Of a DNA stretch of 9,088 nt, positions 1-6,795 are shown piece by piece; position 1 is the stretch's first letter; each line of letters starts with the position of its first letter. The notes beneath the pieces were generated by a model. It was not told the origin of the DNA. It made no database searches and saw only the letters and a list, made by a program, of their open reading frames with translations. This DNA comes from Pseudomonadota bacterium (GTDB lineage: Bacteria; Pseudomonadota; Alphaproteobacteria; Rhizobiales; Xanthobacteraceae): the NCBI GenBank assembly GCA_023417665.1, contig JAEZFA010000323.1, positions 1-9,088 on the forward strand, in the 5' to 3' direction. The position numbers and the translations under genes are program-made.

Positions 1-792
1 CGGGGGGGTGGGGGGGGGGCCAAGCCATGACCGGATTGCCTCTTCAGAGACGCTTTTGGTTTCGCGCACGGCATTGGCCCAGCCATCGGCAAGCTGCTCG
101 ATCAGTGCATGATCTTTCTCGTCGAGCCGCCATGGACTGTCGTTCAATTCGGTATCGTAGCCCAGTGAAGCGAGCGTTTCTGCCATGAAGCCGATCGCGC
201 GATTGCCGGCTGAAGGTCCGAAGCCCTTTTCCTTGCCGAAGTCCCGCTCGAACGCTTGTTTCATCTGCTCGTCGGCTTCGTGTGCCGGCGACCAGGTTGC
301 CGTCTCGTCATGCACGAGGGTCGTGTAAAGCGGCAGCCGGTCCTTCACGAGCTTCTCGCAAAAGCGTTCGATCCAGTTTTCCGAGACGAGGTCGAAGAGT
401 GCGGCCGAGGTCACGAGGTCGGGCTTCTGCTCGCCCCATGGCGCGGGATTGGCGTTCAGATCGGCGCGTTTGACTTCAACCCGGATCCGCTTTCCGCTTT
501 TTTCGATTTCCAGACCCGCCGCGGTAGGCCGCGATTTGTCCGCCCATGCGCTGATGAAGTCGAGCGACGCCGCAAGCAGTTCGGCGTCGTAATCCACGAG
601 TACCCAGCGTTGCCGCTCGCCCAGTGCAAGCGCAGTCCCGCGCAGGTTGGAGCCAGCTCCGGCACCGAGATCGTAGATCACCGGCTCGCGCTTTGCGGAA
701 AGATGGTTCGCTACCTTCAAGAGCAGACCCTGGTCGCGCGAGCGGTGATCGACCGGCTCGCGCAAGCGCAGCCAATCGGCGGAGAAGCTCAT
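1..792 (-). CDS. Class I SAM-dependent methyltransferase, partial (3' end beyond window)
   Basis: It probably transfers a methyl group from S-adenosylmethionine to an unidentified small molecule in the cytoplasm. The start is the ATG at 792-790, which overlaps the glycosyltransferase stop codon as ATGA, so the two genes are likely translationally coupled. The reading frame stays open for 264 residues to the window edge. Residues 40-49 carry the SAM-binding glycine loop (YDLGAGAGSN). An acidic residue after strand 2 (D67 in LVDYD) fits the ribose-binding position. DLVTSAALFDLVS (125-137) resembles the motif after strand 4. The last visible residues are proline-rich (GPPPTPP) because the DNA there is a G-run; this may be a sequence error at a contig end rather than real protein. 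The fold is well supported by the motif order. The substrate is unknown; the operon suggests it modifies the product of the upstream genes. Confidence 0.82.
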   Translation of the reverse strand, partial: MSFSADWLRLREPVDHRSRDQGLLLKVANHLSAKREPVIYDLGAGAGSNLRGTALALGERQRWVLVDYDAELLAASLDFISAWADKSRPTAAGLEIEKSGKRIRVEVKRADLNANPAPWGEQKPDLVTSAALFDLVSENWIERFCEKLVKDRLPLYTTLVHDETATWSPAHEADEQMKQAFERDFGKEKGFGPSAGNRAIGFMAETLASLGYDTELNDSPWRLDEKDHALIEQLADGWANAVRETKSVSEEAIRSWLGPPPTPP

Positions 793-1847
793 GCGGCAGC
801 CTTTGCATGCGCGCGGTCGAGAGCGCCCGCGACGCGCTGTGCCGTGTCGCTCCAGCGCGGAAGTTTCTTTGCGTAGTCCCATGCCGCGTCGGCACGTCTG
901 GCAAGTTCGGCGGGCGAGGTGAGGAGCCTGCGCAATGTCAGCGCAAGTTCGCCGGCGTTGCCCGGCGCAACAAAAACGCCGGCGTCCTTCGGCACGGTCT
1001 CCACGAGCGCTCCACCCGAGCCCGCAATCACCGGCAGGCCGCGCGCAAGCGCTTCGGTAAAGGCCATGCCGTAGCCTTCGAAGTGCGAAGGCAGCACGAA
1101 CAGCGATGCGCTCGAATATTCTTGCTCCAGTCCCGCATCGTCGAGCGGACCGAGGAGCACGGTGCGGTTCTTGATGTTTCCGTCGGTGATTTCCGTCTCC
1201 AGCGCCTGCATGGCAACCGCGTCGCGGTCCGCACTTCCGGCGACGCGCCATTCCCATTCGAGGTCGCGGACTTTGGAAAGCGCTTTCGCGAGCGTGTTGT
1301 GTCCTTTGCGCCGCGTGATCGCGCCGACCGAGAGCAGGCGAGGCGGCACCGCGTCGCCCTTGGCGCGCTGCGCGGGTTCGGTGCCGGGTTCGGCAACCGT
1401 AAGATCGGCCGGAGCAACATCGAATTCCCGCGCGAGCAGTTCGGCGGTGGAACGGCTGGTCGCAATGGTCGCGATCGCGCGCGAGAGTGCTTCACGCTCG
1501 GTGCGATGCAGATAGTCGATGCGATCGGAAGTCAGTCCGGTTTCGAAGGCGAGCGGATGATGGCACAGCGCCACCAGTTTCGCCTTGAGCGCTTTCAGCG
1601 TCTCGCGGGGAATTGCACCGAGCGCAAGTCCGTCGACCATGACCAGCGCATCGGCGGGAATTTCCGCAAGCAATCTTTCAGTTTCGGCAAGCGCCGCATC
1701 CGAAGGCGAGGGAAACTCACCGGACAACTGCAGATGCCGCACGCGCCAGCCGTGCGCCGGCAGCTCGGCGATTATCCGCTTGTCGTAGCGGTAACCGCCG
1801 GTCGGTGTATCGAGATCGCCGGGAATGGCGAAGACGACGTCGCGCAT
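789..1847 (-). CDS. Glycosyltransferase family 4 (GT-B fold)
   Basis: Predicted retaining glycosyltransferase that moves a sugar from a nucleotide-sugar donor to an unknown acceptor in the cytoplasm; 352 residues, normal for GT4. An N-terminal acceptor-side Rossmann domain starts MRDVVFAIPGD, with a TPTGGYRYD loop at 14-22. The donor domain has LLSVGAITRRKGHNTL (171-186), whose R180/K181 match the phosphate-binding positions. It also carries the EX7E signature, HFEGYGMAFTEAL with E257 and E265. There is no signal peptide or membrane segment. I chose the ATG at 1847 because it lies 4 bp after the PTPS-like gene's stop and begins at the first beta strand; an in-frame ATG at 1922 would overlap the neighbour by 71 bp and add an unstructured leader. 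A GAGG at 1863-1866 is distant from the start, so coupling to the upstream gene is likely. Donor and acceptor are not readable from sequence; the PTPS-fold neighbour makes a pterin-like acceptor one possibility. Confidence 0.87.
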   Translation of the reverse strand: MRDVVFAIPGDLDTPTGGYRYDKRIIAELPAHGWRVRHLQLSGEFPSPSDAALAETERLLAEIPADALVMVDGLALGAIPRETLKALKAKLVALCHHPLAFETGLTSDRIDYLHRTEREALSRAIATIATSRSTAELLAREFDVAPADLTVAEPGTEPAQRAKGDAVPPRLLSVGAITRRKGHNTLAKALSKVRDLEWEWRVAGSADRDAVAMQALETEITDGNIKNRTVLLGPLDDAGLEQEYSSASLFVLPSHFEGYGMAFTEALARGLPVIAGSGGALVETVPKDAGVFVAPGNAGELALTLRRLLTSPAELARRADAAWDYAKKLPRWSDTAQRVAGALDRAHAKAAA

Positions 1848-1851
1848 GAAA

Positions 1852-2250
1852 TCAGACCGCCGCCTCGTACCAGCCGCGCGCAACATGCGACTCGTGCATG
1901 GTGACGCGAATTCTGGAAACACCTTCGGAGTCCGCGCCGAGCTTCCCGGCTTTCAGCGCCTTCTTCATTTCCTCGAAGATATGCCGCGCAAGAAACTCGG
2001 TGGTGGTCTGTTTGCCGGCAAACTCCGGCACCTCGTCGAGATTGCGGTAGTTGATCGGCGCGAGCACCGCTTTGAGCGTGTCGATCGCCGCCCCGATATC
2101 CACCACGACCTCGTTGGGGCCGAGCTTTTCGCGGAAGAACGCCACGTCACAGACGAAGGTCGCGCCGTGCACCCGTTGCGCGGGGCCGAAGAACTCGCCC
2201 TTGAAGGAGTGGGCGATCATGATGTGGTCGCGGACTTCGACGGCGTACAT
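1852..2250 (-). CDS. Divergent 6-pyruvoyltetrahydropterin synthase / QueD-fold protein
   Basis: 132-residue protein of the T-fold PTPS/6-carboxytetrahydropterin synthase family. The family outline is clear: an N-terminal strand ending in IAHSF (H14), the segment around VHGATF (H29), a VVVDIG strand-helix junction, an NYRNLDEVP stretch and a C-terminal VTMHES motif whose Glu matches the pterin-anchoring residue. Compared with E. coli QueD, several key positions differ. The catalytic Cys four residues before the first His of the HGH pair is Ala, the second His of HGH is Ala, and the LDHHYLND catalytic Asp-His region reads LAPINYRNLD. Only two of three zinc His ligands therefore remain, and the normal reaction is doubtful. 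I believe this variant recurs in other Rhizobiales, but cannot check. The ATG start has an AAGGA site 10 bp upstream (2261-2265). It lies 24 bp after the dehydrogenase gene and 4 bp before the glycosyltransferase. It should not be named queD. Confidence 0.85.
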   Translation of the reverse strand: MYAVEVRDHIMIAHSFKGEFFGPAQRVHGATFVCDVAFFREKLGPNEVVVDIGAAIDTLKAVLAPINYRNLDEVPEFAGKQTTTEFLARHIFEEMKKALKAGKLGADSEGVSRIRVTMHESHVARGWYEAAV

Positions 2251-2274
2251 GGCGAGGCGTTCCTTGTTGGGAGA

Positions 2275-3267
2275 TCAGTAGCGGACCAGCGCGCCGAGGC
2301 CGGGCGCTTGTGGTGACAGCAGGCGCGACAATTGCTGCGGAAGTTCGGCAAAGGGCACCTCCTCCCCGATCAACGCGTCGAGCCGATCGTCGGCAAGCAT
2401 CCCGATGGCCGCGCGAAGCCGCCGTTGCATCGTCCAGCGCTTGGCGCGGCTCGCGCAGATATTGCCGACCTGGCTCGAAATCAGTCGCAGGCGCCGCGAA
2501 TGAAAAGCATCGCCGAGCGGGACGTTGACCATGCCGGTCCCGAACCAGCTTGCCTCAACGATCGTTCCTTCGACGCCTGCGAGCTTCAAGGCGAGTGTAA
2601 GCCCTGCGGCAGATGCTGTCGTATGGATCACGAGATCGGCTTCGCCCGGCGCATCCCCGGGCAGGGCAAAATCGACATTCAGTTTCCGCGCAATTTCCGC
2701 TCGGGCGGGCTCGATATCGACCAGCGTGACCTCGGCCCCCGGCAGGCAGCTGGCGATCGACGCGACCAGCATACCGACGATGCCGCCGCCCACGATCACG
2801 ATCCGGTCCGCCGGCTGGGCGCTGCCGTCCCATAGGATATTGAGCGCAGTTTCCATGTTCGCGGCGAGCGTCGCGCGCCGGGGCGGTACGTTGTCGGGGA
2901 TGATGAACGCCCGTTCAGCCGGGACGACGAAACGATCCTGATGCGGATAGAGCGCGAAGACGTGCTTGCCCTTGAAGGCAGCGGGCCCTTCTTCGACTAC
3001 GCCGACGGCGGAGTAACCATACTTTACCGGGAACGGGAATTCGCCTTCCTGCGCTGGGGCTTTCATCCGGCCCCATTCGGCTTCAGGCACCTTGCCTTCG
3101 AAGACCAGCCGTTCGGTGCCGCGGCTTATGCCCGAATAGAGTGCGCGCACGAGCAAATCGTCCGGGCCAGGATCACCAATTGTTGCAGCCCGTAACTCGG
3201 CTTCGCCGGGCGCAACGTACCAAAGCGCCTGCGCCGGATTGTTCTTAGGTTTAACGCTCGGGGTCAC
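2275..3267 (-). CDS. Zinc-less medium-chain dehydrogenase/reductase, BchC-like
   Basis: Predicted NAD(P)-dependent oxidoreductase of the medium-chain dehydrogenase (MDR) superfamily, 330 residues, first gene of the minus-strand operon. The GroES-like N-terminal domain contains YSGISRGTE (44-52) and GYSAVGVVEEG (84-94). The first motif stands where classical alcohol dehydrogenases have the Cys zinc ligand, and SGIS-x-GTE is typical of the bacteriochlorophyllide dehydrogenase (BchC)-like branch. The cofactor domain has IVIVGGGIVGMLVAS (156-170) and a strand-2 acid in LVDIEPAR (D184), which favours NAD over NADP. The whole protein has only two cysteines (C174, C271), so neither catalytic nor structural zinc sites exist, although automatic annotation may call it a zinc-binding alcohol dehydrogenase. 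The start is GTG at 3267; an in-frame stop lies just upstream and an AAGG site sits 7 bp before it (3275-3278). No photosynthesis genes are nearby, so a role on the operon's small-molecule product is more likely than in bacteriochlorophyll synthesis. Confidence 0.85.
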   Translation of the reverse strand: MTPSVKPKNNPAQALWYVAPGEAELRAATIGDPGPDDLLVRALYSGISRGTERLVFEGKVPEAEWGRMKAPAQEGEFPFPVKYGYSAVGVVEEGPAAFKGKHVFALYPHQDRFVVPAERAFIIPDNVPPRRATLAANMETALNILWDGSAQPADRIVIVGGGIVGMLVASIASCLPGAEVTLVDIEPARAEIARKLNVDFALPGDAPGEADLVIHTTASAAGLTLALKLAGVEGTIVEASWFGTGMVNVPLGDAFHSRRLRLISSQVGNICASRAKRWTMQRRLRAAIGMLADDRLDALIGEEVPFAELPQQLSRLLSPQAPGLGALVRY

Positions 3268-3385
3268 CGGAAGGCCTTAGCAAATAAAATGGAACGCGCT
3301 ACCAATTAGCGAGTTTTCGCCACGGATTTGTACCGGTTGTCGGCGAGAAGGCGCTAACGCGCAAGCAGGGGACGTCTTACCACCT
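3268..3385. promoter_or_regulatory. Divergent intergenic promoter region between the MDR operon and opgH
   Basis: This 118-bp gap separates two divergently read transcription units, so it must hold promoters for both. It contains an AT-rich stretch (3279-3290) next to the minus-strand start and a short perfect inverted repeat, CGCTA-5 nt-TAGCG, at 3297-3311 that could be an operator half-site pair. I could not assign convincing -35/-10 boxes. For opgH, the only purine-rich site is AGGGGA at 3367-3372, about 13 bp before the ATG, which is longer than ideal. Confidence 0.5.
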
Positions 3386-5218
3386 ATGTCAATCGAATCC
3401 ACTTCCGCCGAGGCCAAAACGGCCATCGGCATCGCTACCGATGCGACCAGTGCCAACCGCCTGATTGGCGAAACCACTCCAACAGGAACGCAGTCCGTCA
3501 AACTGATCTGGCGCCGCCGGGTCATCTTTGCGGTGCTGGCCGTTGCCACCATGCTCGGCATGGCGGCATGGCTCATCCATATCCTGGCGCATGATGGCTT
3601 CGGCTTTCTCGACGCGCTTCTGGTCGTCTGCTTCCTGACCTATGTGCCCTGGATCGCCATCGGCTTCTGGAATTCGGTGATCGGCTTCTTCTTCATGAAC
3701 TTCCGGAAGGATCCGCTGCCGCAAATCACACCGGTGGTGCTGAAAGCCCGGGACACCGATCCGATCACGGTCCGCTCGGCAATCACCATGACGGTCCGCA
3801 ACGAAGATCCGGCTCGTGCATTCGCCCGCCTTCGCGTCATCAAGCGGAGCCTCGACAAGACCGGGCAAGCCGATCACTTCGACTTCTTCGTGCTCTCCGA
3901 TACCAACCGCGACGATGTAGCGGCGCTCGAGCAAGCCGCGGCGGATGAATGGAATAAGGAATTCCCCGGCGTCTCGAAACTCTATTATCGCCGCCGCGAG
4001 AGCAATGTTGGCTACAAGGCCGGCAACATTCGCGATTTCTGCGAGCGCTGGGGCAAGAACTACGAGTTCATGGTTCCGCTCGATGCCGACTCGATCATGA
4101 CCGGCGAAACCATCGTTCGCATGATCCGTATTCATCAGGCCAATCCGCGTCTCGGGATTCTGCAAAGCCTGATCGTCGGCATGCCTAGTTCGAGCTTCTT
4201 CGCGCGCGTCTATCAGTTTGGCATGCGCCACGGTTTGCGGGCGTACATCTCCGGCTATGCCTGGTGGCATGCCGACTGCGGCCTGTTCTGGGGTCACAAC
4301 ACCACGATCCGCATTCAGCCGTTCTATGATTACTGCAAGCTGCCGCTGCTTCCCGGCAAGCCGCCGTTCGGCGGACACATTCTTTCGCATGACCATATCG
4401 AAGCGATGATGATGCGCCGCGCGGGTTATGAAGTCCGCGTCATCCCGGAAGAGGTTGGCTCGTTCGAGGAAACCCCGCCGACCCTGCTTGACTTCGAAGC
4501 GCGGGACGTGCGCTGGGCCAACGGTAACCTGCAATATACGAAGCTTCTCGACATGCCGGGTCTGCAACCGGTGAGCTGGGTTCAGCTTCTCATGGCAATT
4601 CAGATGTTCGTCGGGCAGGGCGCGGTTGTCTTGTTTGCGATCCTCGCAGCCCTTGCCGTTGCACTGGCGCCGGCAGGTTCGGCGGCGACCTTCCCGATTT
4701 GGTCGGCGTTGGGCTTCTATGCCGCCTTTATTTTCCTCTTCATCGCGCCGCGCTTGTTCGGCGTGCTGGATGCCTTGATAAACTCGACGGCCCGTTATGG
4801 CGGGACGCTTCGTCTGCTGCTCGCGGGTGCGATCGATATGGTGTTCACCTTCGTGCATGCACCGCTGCAGATGTTTGCTGCGTCTTACTTCATGGTGGCC
4901 GCTCTCTTCGGCCGCAAGACCAAGTGGGACGGGCAGCAGCGTGACGGCTATCGCGTGCCATGGCGTGCGGCGGCGAAGACCTTCATGCCGCATACGCTGC
5001 TCGGCGTCGGGCTCATGCTTTTCGTGCTTTACTTCTCTCCGGTGTCCGCGATCTGGTTCGTGCCGTTTGTGTTCGGCCTGATCGTGGTGATTCCCTTCGC
5101 GGTCTATACCTCCGACACGCGGCTGGGCGCATGGGCAGAGCGCCACAAGCTCTGCGCCATGCCGGAAGAGTTTGACATGCCGGAAGAAATCCGCGCCGTG
5201 CAGGCAACGGCCGCCTGA
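3386..5218 (+). CDS. opgH: Glucans biosynthesis glucosyltransferase H (osmoregulated periplasmic glucan synthase)
   Basis: Inner-membrane GT2 glucosyltransferase that polymerises the beta-glucose backbone of osmoregulated periplasmic glucans from UDP-glucose and probably helps pass it to the periplasm. The 610-residue protein has an N-terminal cytoplasmic stretch, two membrane segments (about 46-68 and 75-104) and a large cytosolic catalytic domain (about 125-390). At least four further hydrophobic segments follow at about 399-428, 438-460, 485-507 and 538-574. Catalytic signatures are SDTN (171-174), LDADS (232-236), CGLFWGHN (298-305), LSHDHIEA (333-340, with D336 the likely base) and RDVRWANGNLQY (373-384, the QxxRW equivalent). 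It is shorter than the roughly 850-residue enterobacterial form, mainly at the N-terminus. The partner gene opgG, which sits beside opgH in many proteobacteria, is absent here. An FkbM methyltransferase follows after 2 bp. Family identity is very secure from these motifs. Confidence 0.94.
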   Translation: MSIESTSAEAKTAIGIATDATSANRLIGETTPTGTQSVKLIWRRRVIFAVLAVATMLGMAAWLIHILAHDGFGFLDALLVVCFLTYVPWIAIGFWNSVIGFFFMNFRKDPLPQITPVVLKARDTDPITVRSAITMTVRNEDPARAFARLRVIKRSLDKTGQADHFDFFVLSDTNRDDVAALEQAAADEWNKEFPGVSKLYYRRRESNVGYKAGNIRDFCERWGKNYEFMVPLDADSIMTGETIVRMIRIHQANPRLGILQSLIVGMPSSSFFARVYQFGMRHGLRAYISGYAWWHADCGLFWGHNTTIRIQPFYDYCKLPLLPGKPPFGGHILSHDHIEAMMMRRAGYEVRVIPEEVGSFEETPPTLLDFEARDVRWANGNLQYTKLLDMPGLQPVSWVQLLMAIQMFVGQGAVVLFAILAALAVALAPAGSAATFPIWSALGFYAAFIFLFIAPRLFGVLDALINSTARYGGTLRLLLAGAIDMVFTFVHAPLQMFAASYFMVAALFGRKTKWDGQQRDGYRVPWRAAAKTFMPHTLLGVGLMLFVLYFSPVSAIWFVPFVFGLIVVIPFAVYTSDTRLGAWAERHKLCAMPEEFDMPEEIRAVQATAA

Positions 5219-5220
5219 CG

Positions 5221-5997
5221 ATGCTGGCCTGGCTGACTACGGGGCGGGCGATTCTTCGCTCGCTCCGCATTTACTACGGCGACCGCGCGCGCAACGCGAA
5301 GATGGACGCGATCTATGCGCGCTTCCTGAAGGCGGGCGATCTTGCGTTTGACGTCGGCTCTCATGTCGGGGATCGGACGGGATCTTTTCTCCGGCTGGGC
5401 GCCCGGGTGGTTGCCGTTGAGCCGCAGCCGGCGCTCGGTTCAGTGCTGAAGATCTTCTACGGCCGTAACGCGCGCTTCACGCTCGTTCGCGCGGCGATCG
5501 GCGCGAACGAAGGCGAAATCGAACTGAAGCTGAATACCCGTAATCCGACGGTCGCGACCGCGTCCGACGATTTCATCAAGTCGGCCGATGCGGCACCGGG
5601 TTGGGAAGGCCAGCAGTGGGACGATAGGATCAGGGTGCCACTGACGACGCTCGATGCATTGATCGCGCGCCACGGAAAGCCGGCATTCGTGAAGATCGAC
5701 GTCGAGGGCTTCGAAGACGAAGTCCTCGCCGGCCTTTCGCAGCCGCTCGCGGCACTCTCGATCGAATTCACCACGATTCAGCGCGATGTCGCGCTGAAAG
5801 CAATTGCAAGACTGGCCGGGATGGCGGCGTATCGCTTCAACGCAGCGCTCGGAGAAAGCCAGCAGTTCAGCCATTCCGCAGGGCTGTCGGCCCCGGAAAT
5901 TTCCCGGTGGCTGCAGGAATTACCGATCGAGGCCAATTCCGGCGATATCTATGCGAGCCTCGATGGACCGGCACTGGCGGCCAATCCTTCAAGCTGA
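5221..5997 (+). CDS. FkbM family methyltransferase
   Basis: SAM-dependent methyltransferase of the FkbM family, 258 residues. Members O-methylate sugars or polyketides. The SAM site reads LAFDVGSHVGDRTG (41-54), the strand-2 acid is in VVAVEPQP (E67), and the family hallmark VKIDVEGFEDEVL lies at 157-169. An N-terminal stretch (1-20) is hydrophobic and basic and could associate with membrane, but is too short and charged for a confident transmembrane call. The ATG lies 2 bp after the opgH stop with no good ribosome-binding site of its own, so translation is probably coupled to opgH. The context suggests methylation of periplasmic glucan or of another surface glycan; that is inference. No terminator was found between this gene and pcaH. 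Confidence 0.88.
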   Translation: MLAWLTTGRAILRSLRIYYGDRARNAKMDAIYARFLKAGDLAFDVGSHVGDRTGSFLRLGARVVAVEPQPALGSVLKIFYGRNARFTLVRAAIGANEGEIELKLNTRNPTVATASDDFIKSADAAPGWEGQQWDDRIRVPLTTLDALIARHGKPAFVKIDVEGFEDEVLAGLSQPLAALSIEFTTIQRDVALKAIARLAGMAAYRFNAALGESQQFSHSAGLSAPEISRWLQELPIEANSGDIYASLDGPALAANPSS

Positions 5998-6088
5998 TCC
6001 CGCAAACGTGCATGGGGTGGCGTTCGCGCCCGGCCTAAACTGGAATAAATAAAGAATTGGATGCACCGCTTTGCGGGGCGGAGGAAAC
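5998..6088 (+). promoter_or_regulatory. pcaH upstream region
   Basis: The 91-bp gap holds an AT-rich patch (about 6040-6058) and a small CCGC-3 nt-GCGG hairpin (6066-6076) directly before the GGAGG ribosome-binding site at 6080-6084. It probably contains the pcaHG promoter, since the upstream genes have an unrelated role. I see no match to the ATAACC-N4-GGTTAA type of PcaQ site known from rhizobia, and no rho-independent terminator for the opgH transcript. Confidence 0.35.
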
Positions 6089-6793
6089 ATGACCGACGTA
6101 ATCCCCTACAACCCGGAAGAGAAGAGCGCCCAGCCGCCCTCGCTCTATCCTCCCTATAAATCGACGGTGCTTCGTGCTCCGAAGCAGCCGCTCGTAATTC
6201 TGCCCCACACGCTGTCGGAAGTGACCGGCCCGGTCTATGGACACGGCAAGGTGCTGCCGATCGACGCCGATCTGACCCGTCAGCATGCCGGCGAGCCGCT
6301 CGGTGAACGCATCATCGTCAGCGGCCGCGTGCTGGATGAAAACGGCCGCCCGGTTGCCAATACGCTGGTCGAAGTCTGGCAGTGCAATGCCGCCGGCCGT
6401 TATATCCACGCGCGAGACCAGCATCCCGCGCCGCTCGATCCGAATTTTTCCGGCGCGGGCCGCGTCGTCACCGACGCCGAAGGCAATTACAAGTTCACCA
6501 CGATCAAGCCCGGCGCTTATCCGTGGCGCAACCATCCGAATGCGTGGCGCCCGGCGCACATTCATTTCTCGATGTTCGGACCGAGTTTTATCAATCGCCT
6601 CGTTACGCAGATGTATTTTCCCGGCGATCCGCTGTTCGCATTCGATCCAATCTATCAGGGCATTCCAGACGAAAAAGCGCGCGAGCGCATGGTAAGCCGT
6701 TTCGATATGGACACGACCGTTCCCGAATGGGCGCTCGGCTACAAGTTCGACATCGTTCTGCGCGGCCGCAATGCCACGCCGATGGAGCATTGA
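6089..6793 (+). CDS. pcaH: Protocatechuate 3,4-dioxygenase beta subunit
   Basis: Catalytic subunit of the non-haem Fe(III) intradiol dioxygenase that opens protocatechuate with O2 to 3-carboxy-cis,cis-muconate, the entry step of the protocatechuate branch of the beta-ketoadipate pathway; cytoplasmic. The product is 234 residues, the usual length. Fe ligands are Tyr105 (GRYIHARDQHPAPLDPNF), Tyr144 (PGAYPWRNHPNAWRPAHIHF), His157 and His159. Arg154 sits at the active-site Arg position. Spacings (39, 13 and 2 residues) equal those in the Pseudomonas putida enzyme (Tyr408, Tyr447, His460, His462). The ATG at 6089 follows GGAGG by 4 bp; an in-frame TTG at 6071 is less likely. It lies 2 bp before pcaG, forming the usual HG pair. 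Confidence 0.96.
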   Translation: MTDVIPYNPEEKSAQPPSLYPPYKSTVLRAPKQPLVILPHTLSEVTGPVYGHGKVLPIDADLTRQHAGEPLGERIIVSGRVLDENGRPVANTLVEVWQCNAAGRYIHARDQHPAPLDPNFSGAGRVVTDAEGNYKFTTIKPGAYPWRNHPNAWRPAHIHFSMFGPSFINRLVTQMYFPGDPLFAFDPIYQGIPDEKARERMVSRFDMDTTVPEWALGYKFDIVLRGRNATPMEH

Positions 6794-6795
6794 TC

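Noticed and set aside
256..876. A 206-codon plus-strand frame opposite the methyltransferase gene
   Set aside because: Low-complexity composition and no family resemblance, while the minus strand shows a clear SAM-binding site.
624..1904. A 426-codon open frame on the plus strand opposite the glycosyltransferase and methyltransferase genes
   Set aside because: It is Arg-rich without any motif, crosses two real genes, and is explained by the codon bias of the minus-strand genes.
1848..1922. N-terminal extension of the glycosyltransferase from an upstream ATG
   Set aside because: It would overlap the PTPS-like gene and add 25 unstructured residues; the ATG at 1847 starts exactly at the first Rossmann strand.
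1852..2250. Naming the PTPS-fold gene queD
   Set aside because: Catalytic Cys, one zinc His and the Asp-His pair are missing, and no other queuosine gene is nearby.
2275..3267. Assignment of the dehydrogenase as true bacteriochlorophyllide dehydrogenase (bchC)
   Set aside because: Only general motifs are shared, and no photosynthesis gene is in the window; the PTPS and glycosyltransferase setting points elsewhere.
3389..5146. A 585-codon open frame on the minus strand, entirely antisense to opgH
   Set aside because: Its product is rich in His, Arg, Glu and Asp with no recognisable fold. The opposite strand encodes an OpgH with all catalytic motifs. Long antisense frames are common in GC-rich genes.
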